From contig OY764266.1 of NCBI GenBank assembly GCA_963668365.1, positions 1,116,001 through 1,180,000 on the forward strand: a stretch of 64,000 nucleotides of DNA, written 5' to 3'. The position numbers were made by a program, and so were the translations under genes. Numbering within the stretch: position 1 is the first letter of the stretch; each line of letters opens with the position of its first letter. Shown piece by piece: positions 33,772 through 42,775 of the stretch. Source of the stretch: VXNE01 sp963668365. GTDB lineage: Bacteria; Pseudomonadota; Gammaproteobacteria; Pseudomonadales; Azotimanducaceae. The notes beneath the pieces were generated by a model. The model saw only the letters and a list, made by a program, of their open reading frames with translations. It was not told the DNA's origin and made no database searches.

Positions 33772-33918
33772 ATGAACGACCAACACGGCAACCATCACCC
33801 CACCACGGAATCCATCGAGGAGCAGATCGAGCGGCTGGACCTGCGGAAGCTTCCGCCTCGTGCTCGATATCGTCAAGTGGTCCGTGGCACCAAGGCGGCA
33901 CCTGAACAGAATGCTTAA
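33772..33918 (+). CDS. Possible small hypothetical protein
   Basis: A 48-residue polar peptide beginning MNDQHGNHHPTTESIEEQ with AGGA 8 bp upstream of the ATG. It forms one amphipathic helix (EEQIERLDLRKLPPRARYRQ) and has no recognised family. The good ribosome-binding site is the main support. The rest of 33681-34207 shows no gene apart from this. Confidence 0.35.
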   Translation: MNDQHGNHHPTTESIEEQIERLDLRKLPPRARYRQVVRGTKAAPEQNA

Positions 33919-34207
33919 GCAGGCTTGCCGCAGTGGCGCTCCAGCGCTGTTTAGCGCCCCGTCACCACCGGATTTTCGCGACGCTCTTCCGCACCGCGCA
34001 ACGTCGTTGCCACGTTCTTCTATCGACGTAGTGACGGGGCTACCAGCACCCCAGCACCCAGCAGCCGTCCCGTCTGCAAGCCCCATTTGCCTTCATCTTC
34101 GCGCCAACGCAAACTGCACTTTCGTCAAGTGTAGATTTCAACTGGAAACGGCGCACTTTGGGCGGAGACCGTGAATAGCGGTCTCCAAAAAGGGGGATGT
34201 CCACGAC

Positions 34208-35122
34208 ATGGGATGGTGGAAACGCAGAAGGAAGCACCAACCGCAGGTCCAAGCGGTGTTTCGCAGGATGGCGAGTGTCGCCTTCCCGGGCGGCGACAAT
34301 CAAATCGCAGAGGAAGCGGCGGAAGTCGTCGATCTGCTTCAGGATCAGGTCTCGCAGGTGCGAGCGCGGGAGATTTTGGTCCACGCCAAGGGCCGAATCT
34401 TGATCGCGCTCCGTTCCGCCAGCGACGACAAGGAAGCCGTTCGACGATGCGCTGGCAGCATTCAGAGGCGATGGCCGAAAGAGCTCGATCACGCAACTGC
34501 GGAACAGATCGCATCTTTCGCATGCCGTCGTCTAGTTGATCAACACTCCCAGTCCCACCAGGATCTCGACGCCTCGCTCGCCAACACGACCAAGGAAGAG
34601 GCGCTCCTGGTCGCCAGAATCACCGCGTACCGGCTGGCACGGCACCTTGGTCGAACCAACGCCCAAGTTCAGCAGGTCTACGATCTGGATCCCATGCTCT
34701 ACATCATGCGGCTTGCTCAGGATCTCATCACCCCCTGCCTCAAGGGACGACCGAAAAAGATCCAGACTCGCCGCGATGCGCACGATCTCTGCCTCAACCT
34801 CGCTAGCTTGCTCGCACTCGCCCCCCACGTCGATGACAACGACGCCAGCTCCGCACCGGATCCGGAGGAGATCGACCGCCTCGCCCGCGAGGAACTAGAA
34901 CTGACGCTCTCCTTGCTCATGGAGTACGATGAGAGTGCCTCCTATGCGGACTACGATCCGTCGGAAGTGAGGGCGGCCCACGAACTGAATGTCCCATTTG
35001 ACCTAGCTCTCCGCCTTGGAGAAGTAGGCCTGCTCAAGGACCCTCCCGGCCCAACCGAATCCCGACGCAGGAGCATGAACGACGCCTTTAACCACACCTT
35101 GCGGCAGCTAGAGGACGTCTAG
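34208..35122 (+). CDS. Hypothetical helical protein upstream of the LPD38-like gene
   Basis: A 304-residue protein with no recognised domain. It is mainly helical and charged, with a basic N-terminus (MGWWKRRRKHQPQVQAVFRR) and an acidic segment in the last third (DDNDASSAPDPEEIDRLARE and MEYDESASYADYD). It has no signal peptide and no membrane helix. The stop is 25 bp before the 840-aa gene, so the two probably form one transcription unit. If the downstream gene is phage-derived, this may be its partner. No start conflict is apparent; GGGGGA lies ~14 bp upstream of ATG 34208. Confidence 0.6.
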   Translation: MGWWKRRRKHQPQVQAVFRRMASVAFPGGDNQIAEEAAEVVDLLQDQVSQVRAREILVHAKGRILIALRSASDDKEAVRRCAGSIQRRWPKELDHATAEQIASFACRRLVDQHSQSHQDLDASLANTTKEEALLVARITAYRLARHLGRTNAQVQQVYDLDPMLYIMRLAQDLITPCLKGRPKKIQTRRDAHDLCLNLASLLALAPHVDDNDASSAPDPEEIDRLAREELELTLSLLMEYDESASYADYDPSEVRAAHELNVPFDLALRLGEVGLLKDPPGPTESRRRSMNDAFNHTLRQLEDV

Positions 35123-35147
35123 GCCCCCCGGGCGACTTCCCCGCGTA

Positions 35148-37670
35148 ATGCCCGAGGAGCGGCGAAACTCGTGGTCTGAATATCGGGGCGGGCGCTTCGC
35201 CCGGTCCGCTCAACTCTTGATAACGCGGTACGTCGATCGTTTCCACCCCGCCGCGATGGTCGCCGACTTCCTTGACAGGCCCGACATTCTGGAGGCGTTC
35301 CGTCTCATCAACGGCGTGCCGGGAATCGCCGAGGCCGTCATTCGCTGGTACGGCCCACTTCGAGGTACGAGCGATGGATTCACGAAGAATCCCGATTATT
35401 CCGGCCCCACGCCGATCGAGATCGTCAAGCCGCTACGCGCTGCCAATCCGGACGAGCAGCGCATGGCCTTACGGTATCTGGTCTACACGCTTGAGAGTGG
35501 CAGAACCGGTGCCGCGTGGCGCTATATGGAGTCGCTGTTGCTTGAACCCGCACTCGACGACAATGTCGACGCCATCGTCAGCTGGGGCGACCGCACCCCG
35601 TGGGTTCGCAAGTTCGCCCAAGAATGGCGAGCCTTCTGCGAAGCCATGCTCGCCTTCTATATCGATATGCATTACATCGACCGCGAAGATACATCGCGCG
35701 GTTTCCTGACTCAGGGGCATCCGCTCATACGCCCCCTACGCAACGACCTTGGAGCGCTCGATCTTTCGTCAGTGAGGAGCGTTGACGACGCCAGCGTCGC
35801 GGATGCGCTTCTCGGTTCCGTCGTTCGCAACATCTATGGTGCGGTCAGATCTCAGGCGCTTTTCACGCTCTGGCATTGCACCCTCGGAACCCGCGGTGAG
35901 ATCGTTCAGGAGGACGAGTCAGTCGACCAGGAGGCCGATGACCGGCGATCCGAACTGATCCGCTTCCACGACTCGGAGATCCGCCGCGACCGCGCCTGGC
36001 GCGCCAAGGACGATCTGGTTCAACTCATGGTCCAGTCGCTTTATCGTCGACCGCCGGGTTCATTCTTGGCGTTCATGATCTCTGTAAAGAATGTCATGGC
36101 GGCGCTCATCACCGCCGATCCCACGTTCGTGCTCAGAAACTCCACACGCGACACCCTTTCCGCTTTTGTTCTCGGACGCGCCTGGATGGTGCCGGTAGCT
36201 GACACTCTGCGAGGCGCCACCGCGTTCTCCGTATCGAGTGACCACGCACGACAGTGGTTCTTGCAGGGCGGCGCGTCGAGCACGCTTCTCGAGACCGCAG
36301 CCGAGGACCCCGATCGCGCGGAGCCTCTGTTTCCGTCACTCGCCACCAGAAGCAGACTGAAGCGGTTTACGCGCAACTGCCGGAAAGCCTACATCGTCAT
36401 CACCGCTCCGGCGCGTGCCCTGGAAGCAGGCACGCGCATCATGCAATTTCGCCGCATGCTCAACGGCGGCACCACGCCCCGTCAAGCCGCGCTCGCGTCG
36501 CGCGCAGTCGCCACGGACTTCGCCAACCGGGGCGCGGCCGACGACGCAGTCACCTTCGTCATCAGAACCACTGTCTTCCTGAACGCAGCCATTCAGGGCC
36601 TGAACGAATCACGGAAGGTTGCGCTCACGCGCTCCGGCATGGGCGGCAAGACGCGGTTCTGGGGAACCAAAGCGCCAAAGTTCTGGGGAGCAGGCTTCAT
36701 CGGCCTAACCGCGCTCTCGGCGTTTGCCTGGTATCACTCGACCTCAACGGCCGAGAACCTTGAGAAGTACGAGGCGCTCACGACGTACCACAAGAGTGCG
36801 TACCTCCACTTCACTGGCGTCGAGTCCTTTCAGGGCCACTTTCGGATTCCCGTTCCTTTCGAGGTCGGGTTCCTGTTCCAGAAGCTGCCGGAGATGGCCT
36901 TCGATGCTGTTGCGGGTCTCGACACGAGCGACACCGACCCCATCACGCGCGGATACCTGCCCCCTACGGCCAGGGAAATCCTTCAGACGTCCTTTCTGCT
37001 GAGCAGCCTTCCGGTGCCATCGGCGGTTGCCCCTGCCTTCGATCACCTCCGCAATCGGAACTTCTTCGGAGCCGAGATCGTCCCGTACTACATGATGAGC
37101 CGACCGGCTCCTGCTCGACACTTTCGCTCGACGCCGGTGACGTACGTTCGAGCCGGCGAGCGGCTCAACGTCTCGCCACTCGTGGTGAAGCACTACGTCG
37201 AGACCTACGGCGGCAACGTAGCCCGGAACGCCATGGCCGCCGCCGAGTGGCTAGCTTGGGACGATGTCGCAAACGGCCCCAAGGCGTTTCCCTCGGGGGC
37301 GCTCCGCGCCACCGGCATGGCCGCGTTCGCCACGGCGCCGTTCCGCTCCCGCAGCCGCTGGGCCGACGACTACTACGCCATCGCCGAGCAGGTCGGGCAC
37401 AAGTGCTACATGGTGCGCAGAATCAGCGGCCCAAGACGCAACGCGTTCATCGCCGACAACACGCCGTGGCTCCGCTTGTGCGGATGGAAAAACGAGGCCG
37501 ACAAGGCCCTGCGCTATTTCGGTCCCTCAGTGTACGCCCACGGGTTCATGAATCCTGACATCTCGCGAGAAGAGAAGGAACGGAGTATCGCACTTGCTTA
37601 CCAACGGAGGGACCAGTTCTACAAGCGCGCATACGCCATCGCACGCAACCAGTTGGCGAGTGACGAGTAG
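35148..37670 (+). CDS. Large protein with LPD38-like (phage polyvalent-protein) domain
   Basis: An 840-residue protein. Residues ~303-485 follow the pattern of LPD38, an all-helical domain near the C-terminus of large phage polyvalent proteins: SFLAFMISVKNVMAALITAD, then FVLRNSTRDTLSAF, LRGATAF, then DFANRGAADD and VFLNAAIQGLNES. A hydrophobic stretch GAGFIGLTALSAFAWYHS at ~512-530 could be a membrane segment, as in ejected virion proteins. No nuclease, protease or helicase motif was noticed. Context is a chromosomal island without head, tail or packaging genes. The family call is from motif recognition and needs profile searching; the start has no strong ribosome-binding site. Confidence 0.6.
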   Translation: MPEERRNSWSEYRGGRFARSAQLLITRYVDRFHPAAMVADFLDRPDILEAFRLINGVPGIAEAVIRWYGPLRGTSDGFTKNPDYSGPTPIEIVKPLRAANPDEQRMALRYLVYTLESGRTGAAWRYMESLLLEPALDDNVDAIVSWGDRTPWVRKFAQEWRAFCEAMLAFYIDMHYIDREDTSRGFLTQGHPLIRPLRNDLGALDLSSVRSVDDASVADALLGSVVRNIYGAVRSQALFTLWHCTLGTRGEIVQEDESVDQEADDRRSELIRFHDSEIRRDRAWRAKDDLVQLMVQSLYRRPPGSFLAFMISVKNVMAALITADPTFVLRNSTRDTLSAFVLGRAWMVPVADTLRGATAFSVSSDHARQWFLQGGASSTLLETAAEDPDRAEPLFPSLATRSRLKRFTRNCRKAYIVITAPARALEAGTRIMQFRRMLNGGTTPRQAALASRAVATDFANRGAADDAVTFVIRTTVFLNAAIQGLNESRKVALTRSGMGGKTRFWGTKAPKFWGAGFIGLTALSAFAWYHSTSTAENLEKYEALTTYHKSAYLHFTGVESFQGHFRIPVPFEVGFLFQKLPEMAFDAVAGLDTSDTDPITRGYLPPTAREILQTSFLLSSLPVPSAVAPAFDHLRNRNFFGAEIVPYYMMSRPAPARHFRSTPVTYVRAGERLNVSPLVVKHYVETYGGNVARNAMAAAEWLAWDDVANGPKAFPSGALRATGMAAFATAPFRSRSRWADDYYAIAEQVGHKCYMVRRISGPRRNAFIADNTPWLRLCGWKNEADKALRYFGPSVYAHGFMNPDISREEKERSIALAYQRRDQFYKRAYAIARNQLASDE

Positions 37671-37733
37671 CTTTTGCCGCAAGAGAGATCCGGTCTCAAA
37701 CACGGGGCCGCTGCGACCAGCAAACTCCGCCTA

Positions 37734-38324
37734 TCACCTGTCGCTGTCCACCCGAGTCTCGGATCCGCCGTACCTGCTCCAATCCAAACGGACGCCTGAC
37801 TTCCTAGCACGCCTGTTGCTGACTGCCATGAACACGGCCTCTTGGCTTGTCGGCGGAAGACCGACAGTTACGCGAAAGAACCCCAATGGCACGAACACCA
37901 TCAGCAACTCCAACACCTGGAAGGAAGCCGCAAGATTGAACACGAATAGAGTTGTCGCAGTAGCGTAATCCCCATGCGCGAACGCCAAGTAGGCAGGGAC
38001 GCCCAACGCACAGGCTATCAGAACCGGCAACGAGCCCAGAATCAGGGCCAGGCGTCGAATCGCGTCCAGGTACGTCAAGCCTCTGACAACGTGGAGGACG
38101 ACATGGGATGCCGCACCAATCCAAATGACGTCCCACCAATTGAGTACGAACGGGGCGATCGCAGACGCAACCACGATTGAGACGGCTGTCGGCATAGCCT
38201 CCCAAGTCTCGACGTCTAGCAGTATGTCCTCCATCGAGTGATAGCCGACCAGCGGCTCTAGGACGCTCTCGACCTCTTCCGGATTGAGGCGGATCTTCAA
38301 GCCATTCGGCGTGCAAATCGGCAC
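37734..38324 (-). CDS. Hypothetical membrane protein
   Basis: About 196 residues. After a polar N-terminal ~60 residues there are four hydrophobic segments: AVSIVVASAIAPFVLNWWDV, WIGAASHVVLHVVRGLTY, LALILGSLPVLIACALGVPA and FQVLELLMVFVPLGFFRV. GTG 38324 is preferred because AGAGGG lies 4-5 bp upstream; TTG 38378 would add 18 residues. It lies tail-to-tail with the LPD38-like gene. No family was recognised. Confidence 0.55.
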   Translation of the reverse strand: MPICTPNGLKIRLNPEEVESVLEPLVGYHSMEDILLDVETWEAMPTAVSIVVASAIAPFVLNWWDVIWIGAASHVVLHVVRGLTYLDAIRRLALILGSLPVLIACALGVPAYLAFAHGDYATATTLFVFNLAASFQVLELLMVFVPLGFFRVTVGLPPTSQEAVFMAVSNRRARKSGVRLDWSRYGGSETRVDSDR

Positions 38325-38472
38325 GTCGCCCTCTTCTTCGTTCAAGCACGTTCCGCGATCATACCAGTACGCCGGCAACCGGAGACGCTATTCTCGGTGC
38401 GTCGCCTCTGGCGGACGCTTCTTAATCACCATGTTGTTAAGGACAACACACTAGTATCTCTGCATCGGCAAT

Positions 38473-40011
38473 CTAGTCGACAGAATCGTCTTCAATCGCG
38501 CTCTTCAAGCCAAAGATGTCAGCGTCCTCGGGATTCACACCGAGTTCTTGCAGTTGTTGTTTGACCAAACGAACATGTTCAGTCATGGCCGAATCAATAT
38601 TCTGCGCGCATTTCGTAGTCACATTGGCAGGCACATCAATGTCGTCCATTTCAACCGCAATGCTCAATCGTTGTGCCAGATATCCCGGCCGGTCAATCGG
38701 AGCAGACCGCACGATTGACATGGAGTCCGCATAGTAGTCCTCAAAGTCGCGGACCATAAACCACGACGATCCTTCTGTTTCCGACAGATACGAAGCAACT
38801 CGATCCGAAACATCTCGGTCAAAATCACAGGCAGCGATCCAACCGATCCAATCCTGCTTGTTTTCCTGGTACTCCTTTACTTTCCCGTAGTCGATATAGA
38901 CAACTGGTACCAGGACCAGTGCGATAACCAGCCCAACGATCATTCGCCTCCATGTGCTAACTGGAACGTCATTCAGCAAGGAGGCTACGACATCTCTTCC
39001 GACTTTCGTTGCTTTGCGTGGCGGGCGAGACCGTACACGTCCATCCGATCTCACCACCACGACGGAACCGTACGAAACGCCACGCCACCACTGCCCGATG
39101 CCTTTAATCTCTTCCCCTTCGGTAGTAGTAATTGTAAAGCTCCCCGGACCGTGTCGCTTCCCGTACCGGAAATTACCGGCGAAACGAGAGCCTTCCGAGT
39201 TGACGGTCGTTCCACGGCCATGAGGCTTCCCATTAACATGCTCACCTTTGTATTCGCTGTCGTCCGGTAGCGATAGCGTCTCATAGACGGGCGCATCCCC
39301 AATCAGTGCCCATGCAAAGCCAGCAGTTGTCCGCTTCAACCAAGCGCTCTTTTCTGCGTTGAAGAACCATGCATTCCAAAGGTAGCGGAGCTCTATCGTT
39401 AGCAGCAGTGGCAGCGCTGCCGAACTGACTGTTGCGTGTTGTTCCGAAATCCATCCGGAAAGCGCACCCGCGAACACCTTGGCCTTCGTTTCCTCAGAAA
39501 CTCCTTCAGGTGCCAAGGAAGCGAATTTGGCCATTCCCTGTACCGTACCTTCCACTCCCTCCGGCATGTGGTCTTGGTTATAGCAATTGTCCAACCACCA
39601 TTTCGCCGCTTCCAAAAGTCCGTGCTCCGTCCAAACTACTGCACATACGTTGACTACCTCCTCTAGGCGATCTTCTTCCACGCCGGTTTCTGAATTCGCC
39701 GCCAGGATCTTGGTTTGCAAGATAGAAAAGGCGGCAGCACCGGGCCACTCTTGCAATAGTCTGAATGCGTACTCATTGCGATACGACGCCAGCGGTGCCA
39801 TCAATTCTTCGAGAAACTCGTTGGGCGCGAGTTGCGCGTTGTTAATCGCATCTAGCTCCTCCCTCACTTCGATTGCTTGGTCGACTCCTGTGCACCGTGC
39901 CGCATGGACAATCTGTTCACAGGTCATGGCAGTGCTTTTGACGTCTCTTCGGGCAGCTATCTCGACACTGTCCCACTCAAACGATGTGACCTTGAGCCAG
40001 TGCTTCATCAT
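38473..40011 (-). CDS. MORN-repeat protein with one membrane helix
   Basis: A 512-residue protein. The N-terminal ~240 residues are helical and unassigned. Two to three MORN-like repeats follow at residues ~250-300 (YKGEHVNGKPHGRGTTVN, FAGNFRYGKRHGPGSFTI, IKGIGQWWRGVSYG). Then comes a single hydrophobic helix MIVGLVIALVLVPVVYIDYG near residue 355 and a C-terminal, probably periplasmic or cytoplasmic, ~140-residue domain. MORN repeats often bind lipids or act as scaffolds. The DNA is visibly richer in A/T than the rest of the window, suggesting transfer. A 6-bp inverted repeat lies at 38432-38448 downstream. Confidence 0.62.
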   Translation of the reverse strand: MMKHWLKVTSFEWDSVEIAARRDVKSTAMTCEQIVHAARCTGVDQAIEVREELDAINNAQLAPNEFLEELMAPLASYRNEYAFRLLQEWPGAAAFSILQTKILAANSETGVEEDRLEEVVNVCAVVWTEHGLLEAAKWWLDNCYNQDHMPEGVEGTVQGMAKFASLAPEGVSEETKAKVFAGALSGWISEQHATVSSAALPLLLTIELRYLWNAWFFNAEKSAWLKRTTAGFAWALIGDAPVYETLSLPDDSEYKGEHVNGKPHGRGTTVNSEGSRFAGNFRYGKRHGPGSFTITTTEGEEIKGIGQWWRGVSYGSVVVVRSDGRVRSRPPRKATKVGRDVVASLLNDVPVSTWRRMIVGLVIALVLVPVVYIDYGKVKEYQENKQDWIGWIAACDFDRDVSDRVASYLSETEGSSWFMVRDFEDYYADSMSIVRSAPIDRPGYLAQRLSIAVEMDDIDVPANVTTKCAQNIDSAMTEHVRLVKQQLQELGVNPEDADIFGLKSAIEDDSVD

Positions 40012-40164
40012 CGCCTGCCCATTCTCAATGCTCCTTCAGCGCAGCGTTTCAGCCACGTTGGCGTAGCTAACCCGCAACACAGAGCCGCCCACACCCCTCC
40101 GACAATGGGACGTTGCGCGAGCGCAGTCGTTTTGGCTATTCCGATCAGCTATCATACTGGCCGA

Positions 40165-40593
40165 ATGGAGTTCGTCCCATCCGAGATAGCAGTGTGGTGC
40201 TTGGCCGCGGGCGCTCTCGGTCTGTTGACGCATGCGCACGACTTTGCGCTGGTCTGGGCCGCTGCAACGTTGCGCCCGCGAGGCATCGTCGACTGGGCAG
40301 TCTCGATACTGGGCTTCGCTTGGACGTTCGCAAAGTGGAATCTCGGAGGCATTCTCCTTTGGGTGATCTGGAACGAACCAACCTTGCATTGGTTTGCGAT
40401 CGGCGGTGCCGCCGCGAGCATGTTGGTTTGGGGAGTCGTGGAACTTGGGCTTGACCTCACCATGACGGCCGACACCCCGGAAGATCGCGCCTTCGTCTGG
40501 GTCTACAACGTACGCAAACTGATCAGCTATCTCTGGTGGGGATTCGGCGTCGGCACGGCCATCTGGGTGTTTCTGATATTCGTCGCAGATTAA
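40165..40593 (+). CDS. Hypothetical four-helix membrane protein
   Basis: A 142-residue protein with four hydrophobic segments (IAVWCLAAGALGLLTHAHDF, WAVSILGFAWTFAKWNLGGI, WFAIGGAAASMLVWGVVEL, LISYLWWGFGVGTAIWVFLI). It has no ribosome-binding site; TATCAT at 40150-40155 lies 9 bp upstream of the ATG, so the transcript could be nearly leaderless. It is divergent from the MORN-repeat gene. No family was recognised. Confidence 0.5.
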   Translation: MEFVPSEIAVWCLAAGALGLLTHAHDFALVWAAATLRPRGIVDWAVSILGFAWTFAKWNLGGILLWVIWNEPTLHWFAIGGAAASMLVWGVVELGLDLTMTADTPEDRAFVWVYNVRKLISYLWWGFGVGTAIWVFLIFVAD

Positions 40594-40796
40594 CAGCTGC
40601 CCACTGCTTCGCGGCATGCCCCATGTGCCTCCGTGCGTCGGCTGTGGTGGCCGCATCCTGTGCATCCAGTGGTTCCAGACCCGCGCTCAGTCAGTTTGGC
40701 GTCCAGCCGGGGCCACCTCCCTCGAAGGGGGTACTGCTCGGTAACAGCCTCTACCGGGAATCGCGCAATGGCATTTCCCTACCGCTGCACCATCGG

Positions 40797-41219
40797 CCGC
40801 CGCTTCTCCAACCGTCCGATGATCCGGCGGTCGAGTACTTCCTCGAACCGCGCATGCTCGAAGCCCGCGACCACGAAGGCTTCTGGCTCCGGCTGGTGGA
40901 TGTCGCAGCGGCCTTAAAGGGACGCGGCTGGACCACCGATGGCGAGATCTCCATCACCGTTCGGGCGGATCGCCTGGCCCCGTGGAATGCCGGGAGCTAT
41001 CGGGTCAACGTCTCAAGCGGTACCGCCGACGTCACGCCGTGCCCGACGACTACCGATGTCGAGATCTCCGTCAAGGCGTTGGCATCGCTCTATACCGGTC
41101 GACGATCGGCGCGCGAGCTGTCCGCATGGGGACTGCTCACCGGCGATGCCGACGCCGTTCGCCGGGCTGATAACCTGTTCGCAACGCAGCACGCACCGCA
41201 CTGCCCCGATCACTTTTAG
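40797..41219 (+). pseudogene. C-terminal remnant of an Eis-like acetyltransferase
   Basis: The reading contains EYFLEPRMLEARDHEGFWLR, LVDVAAALKGRGW, then DRLAPWNAGSYRVNVSSG and SVKALASLYTGRRSARELS, ending RRADNLFATQHAPHCPDHF. This is the C-terminal half (second GNAT end plus sterol-carrier-like domain) of Eis-type N-acetyltransferases. The N-terminal acetyl-CoA-binding domain is absent, and upstream sequence in this frame (to 40536) does not look like it. It marks the right edge of the island that begins at the RND remnant. Confidence 0.6.
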
Positions 41220-41222
41220 CCC

Positions 41223-41483
41223 ATGTCTCTGGGAATGATTTTCCTCACCACTCTCGGCCTCCTGGTCGGCCTTGGGGTGCTGTACCTGGCGTGGCGCTTT
41301 GTCGACAGCCAGCCGTCAGAACTCGACCTCAGCACGCTACAACTGCGGGAGAAAGTTGAAGACAGCGCCGACGACGAAGAGAAACGTCGGCGTGCCAGGA
41401 ACCTGGCCCTTGTTGCGATGGCACTCGGTCTTTCAGGGCTCCTCTTCGTGCTGTTCTTCGGGCCATCCAGCCCTTTGCGCTAG
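41223..41483 (+). CDS. Small two-helix membrane protein
   Basis: An 86-residue protein with two hydrophobic helices (FLTTLGLLVGLGVLYLAWRF and LALVAMALGLSGLLFVLFFG) separated by a polar loop rich in Asp, Glu and Lys (DSADDEEKRRRARN). It starts 3 bp after the acetyltransferase remnant and precedes the acyl-CoA dehydrogenase pair by ~100 bp. No family was recognised. Confidence 0.6.
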   Translation: MSLGMIFLTTLGLLVGLGVLYLAWRFVDSQPSELDLSTLQLREKVEDSADDEEKRRRARNLALVAMALGLSGLLFVLFFGPSSPLR

Positions 41484-41581
41484 GGGTTACGAGAGCGCCA
41501 CCCGGCAGCGGCATGTAGTACGATTCCGAACCGGGAGCGGGGGCCTATTACCGGCGCGCGAACGGATCGGGGAGGAAACGC

Positions 41582-42775
41582 ATGGATCTCGCCTACGGCG
41601 AGGAGTACGAGACATTCCGCGACGAGGTGCGCGCATTTCTTGCCGCGCGCGGCAAGGAAGCACCGCCCCAGTTCTCCCGCGGCAAGTCGGATGCGAAGGC
41701 GCGCGCCTGGCAGCAGACTCTGATCGAACACGGCTACGCCGCGCGCACGATCCCGAAGGAATACGGCGGCCATGGCGCCGAACCGGACGTCCTGAAGGCC
41801 CACATCATCGCCGAAGAGTTCGCGAAAGCGCGCGTGCGGGCCGGCCACATCGGCGACGACCGGCTGGTGCCCACCCTGCTCGAACTCGGCACGGAGGAAC
41901 AGAAGCGCGCCTACATCCCGCCGACGATCCGGGGCGAGATGCGCTGGTGCCAGGGCTATTCGGAACCGAACTCCGGCTCCGACCTGGCGTCGCTGTCCAC
42001 AAGGGCCGAACTCGACGGCGACGAGTTCGTGATCAACGGCCAGAAGATCTGGACCTCGGGCGCGCGGCATGCCGAGATGATGTTCTGCCTGGTCAGGACC
42101 GAACCCGACGCGCCGAAGCACCAGGGCATCAGCTACCTGTTGTTCTCCATGGACACCCCGGGCATCGAGGTGCGGCCGCTCGTGACGATGACTGGCGAAG
42201 CCACCTTCAACGAGGTGTTCTTCACCGACGTGCGCGTGCCGGCGAGCCAGATCGTCGGACGCCGGGGCGAAGGCTGGCACGTGGCGAACGCCACGCTGAA
42301 GCACGAGCGCGGCGGCCTCGGCGACCCGAACCAGGCCGAGACGCGATTCCTGCACATCGTCGACATGATGCGAAACGAGACCATCGACGGGCGGCCGCTG
42401 ATGGAGTATCCCGCCTATCGCGATCGCCTGCTGAAGCTGCAGGGACAGATGCTCGCGATGCGTTTCAACGGCATGCGGATCTTGAGCCACGCGATCAAGG
42501 GCGAGGAACCGGGGCTGCCGCGCTGGATCGTCAAGCTCAACGGTTGCGAATTGAACCACCAGATGGCCGGAATGGCGGTCGATCTCATGGGCGAACTCGG
42601 CGTGCTCTACCGCGGCAGCCCGCATATCCGGGACGGCGGCCTGTGGCAGCAGCGCTACATGCTGGACCTCGGTCTCATCATCGGCGGCGGTACCGCGCAG
42701 ATCCAGAAGAACCTGATCGGCGAGCGCGCGCTGGGGCTGCCCAAGGAACCGAAGATTCCCGAAGGCCTGTCTTAG
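41582..42775 (+). CDS. Acyl-CoA dehydrogenase, first subunit of a pair
   Basis: A 397-residue acyl-CoA dehydrogenase. FAD/substrate motifs are WCQGYSEPNSGSDLASLSTR and GQKIWTSGARHAEMM; GGGTAQIQKNLIGERALGLP is at the C-terminus. A strong GGGGAGG site precedes ATG 41582. The next gene, a second acyl-CoA dehydrogenase, starts directly after its stop. Adjacent dehydrogenase pairs of this type form alpha2beta2 enzymes in sterol and bulky-ring side-chain degradation, so a heteromeric enzyme is likely; the substrate is unknown. Confidence 0.9.
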   Translation: MDLAYGEEYETFRDEVRAFLAARGKEAPPQFSRGKSDAKARAWQQTLIEHGYAARTIPKEYGGHGAEPDVLKAHIIAEEFAKARVRAGHIGDDRLVPTLLELGTEEQKRAYIPPTIRGEMRWCQGYSEPNSGSDLASLSTRAELDGDEFVINGQKIWTSGARHAEMMFCLVRTEPDAPKHQGISYLLFSMDTPGIEVRPLVTMTGEATFNEVFFTDVRVPASQIVGRRGEGWHVANATLKHERGGLGDPNQAETRFLHIVDMMRNETIDGRPLMEYPAYRDRLLKLQGQMLAMRFNGMRILSHAIKGEEPGLPRWIVKLNGCELNHQMAGMAVDLMGELGVLYRGSPHIRDGGLWQQRYMLDLGLIIGGGTAQIQKNLIGERALGLPKEPKIPEGLS

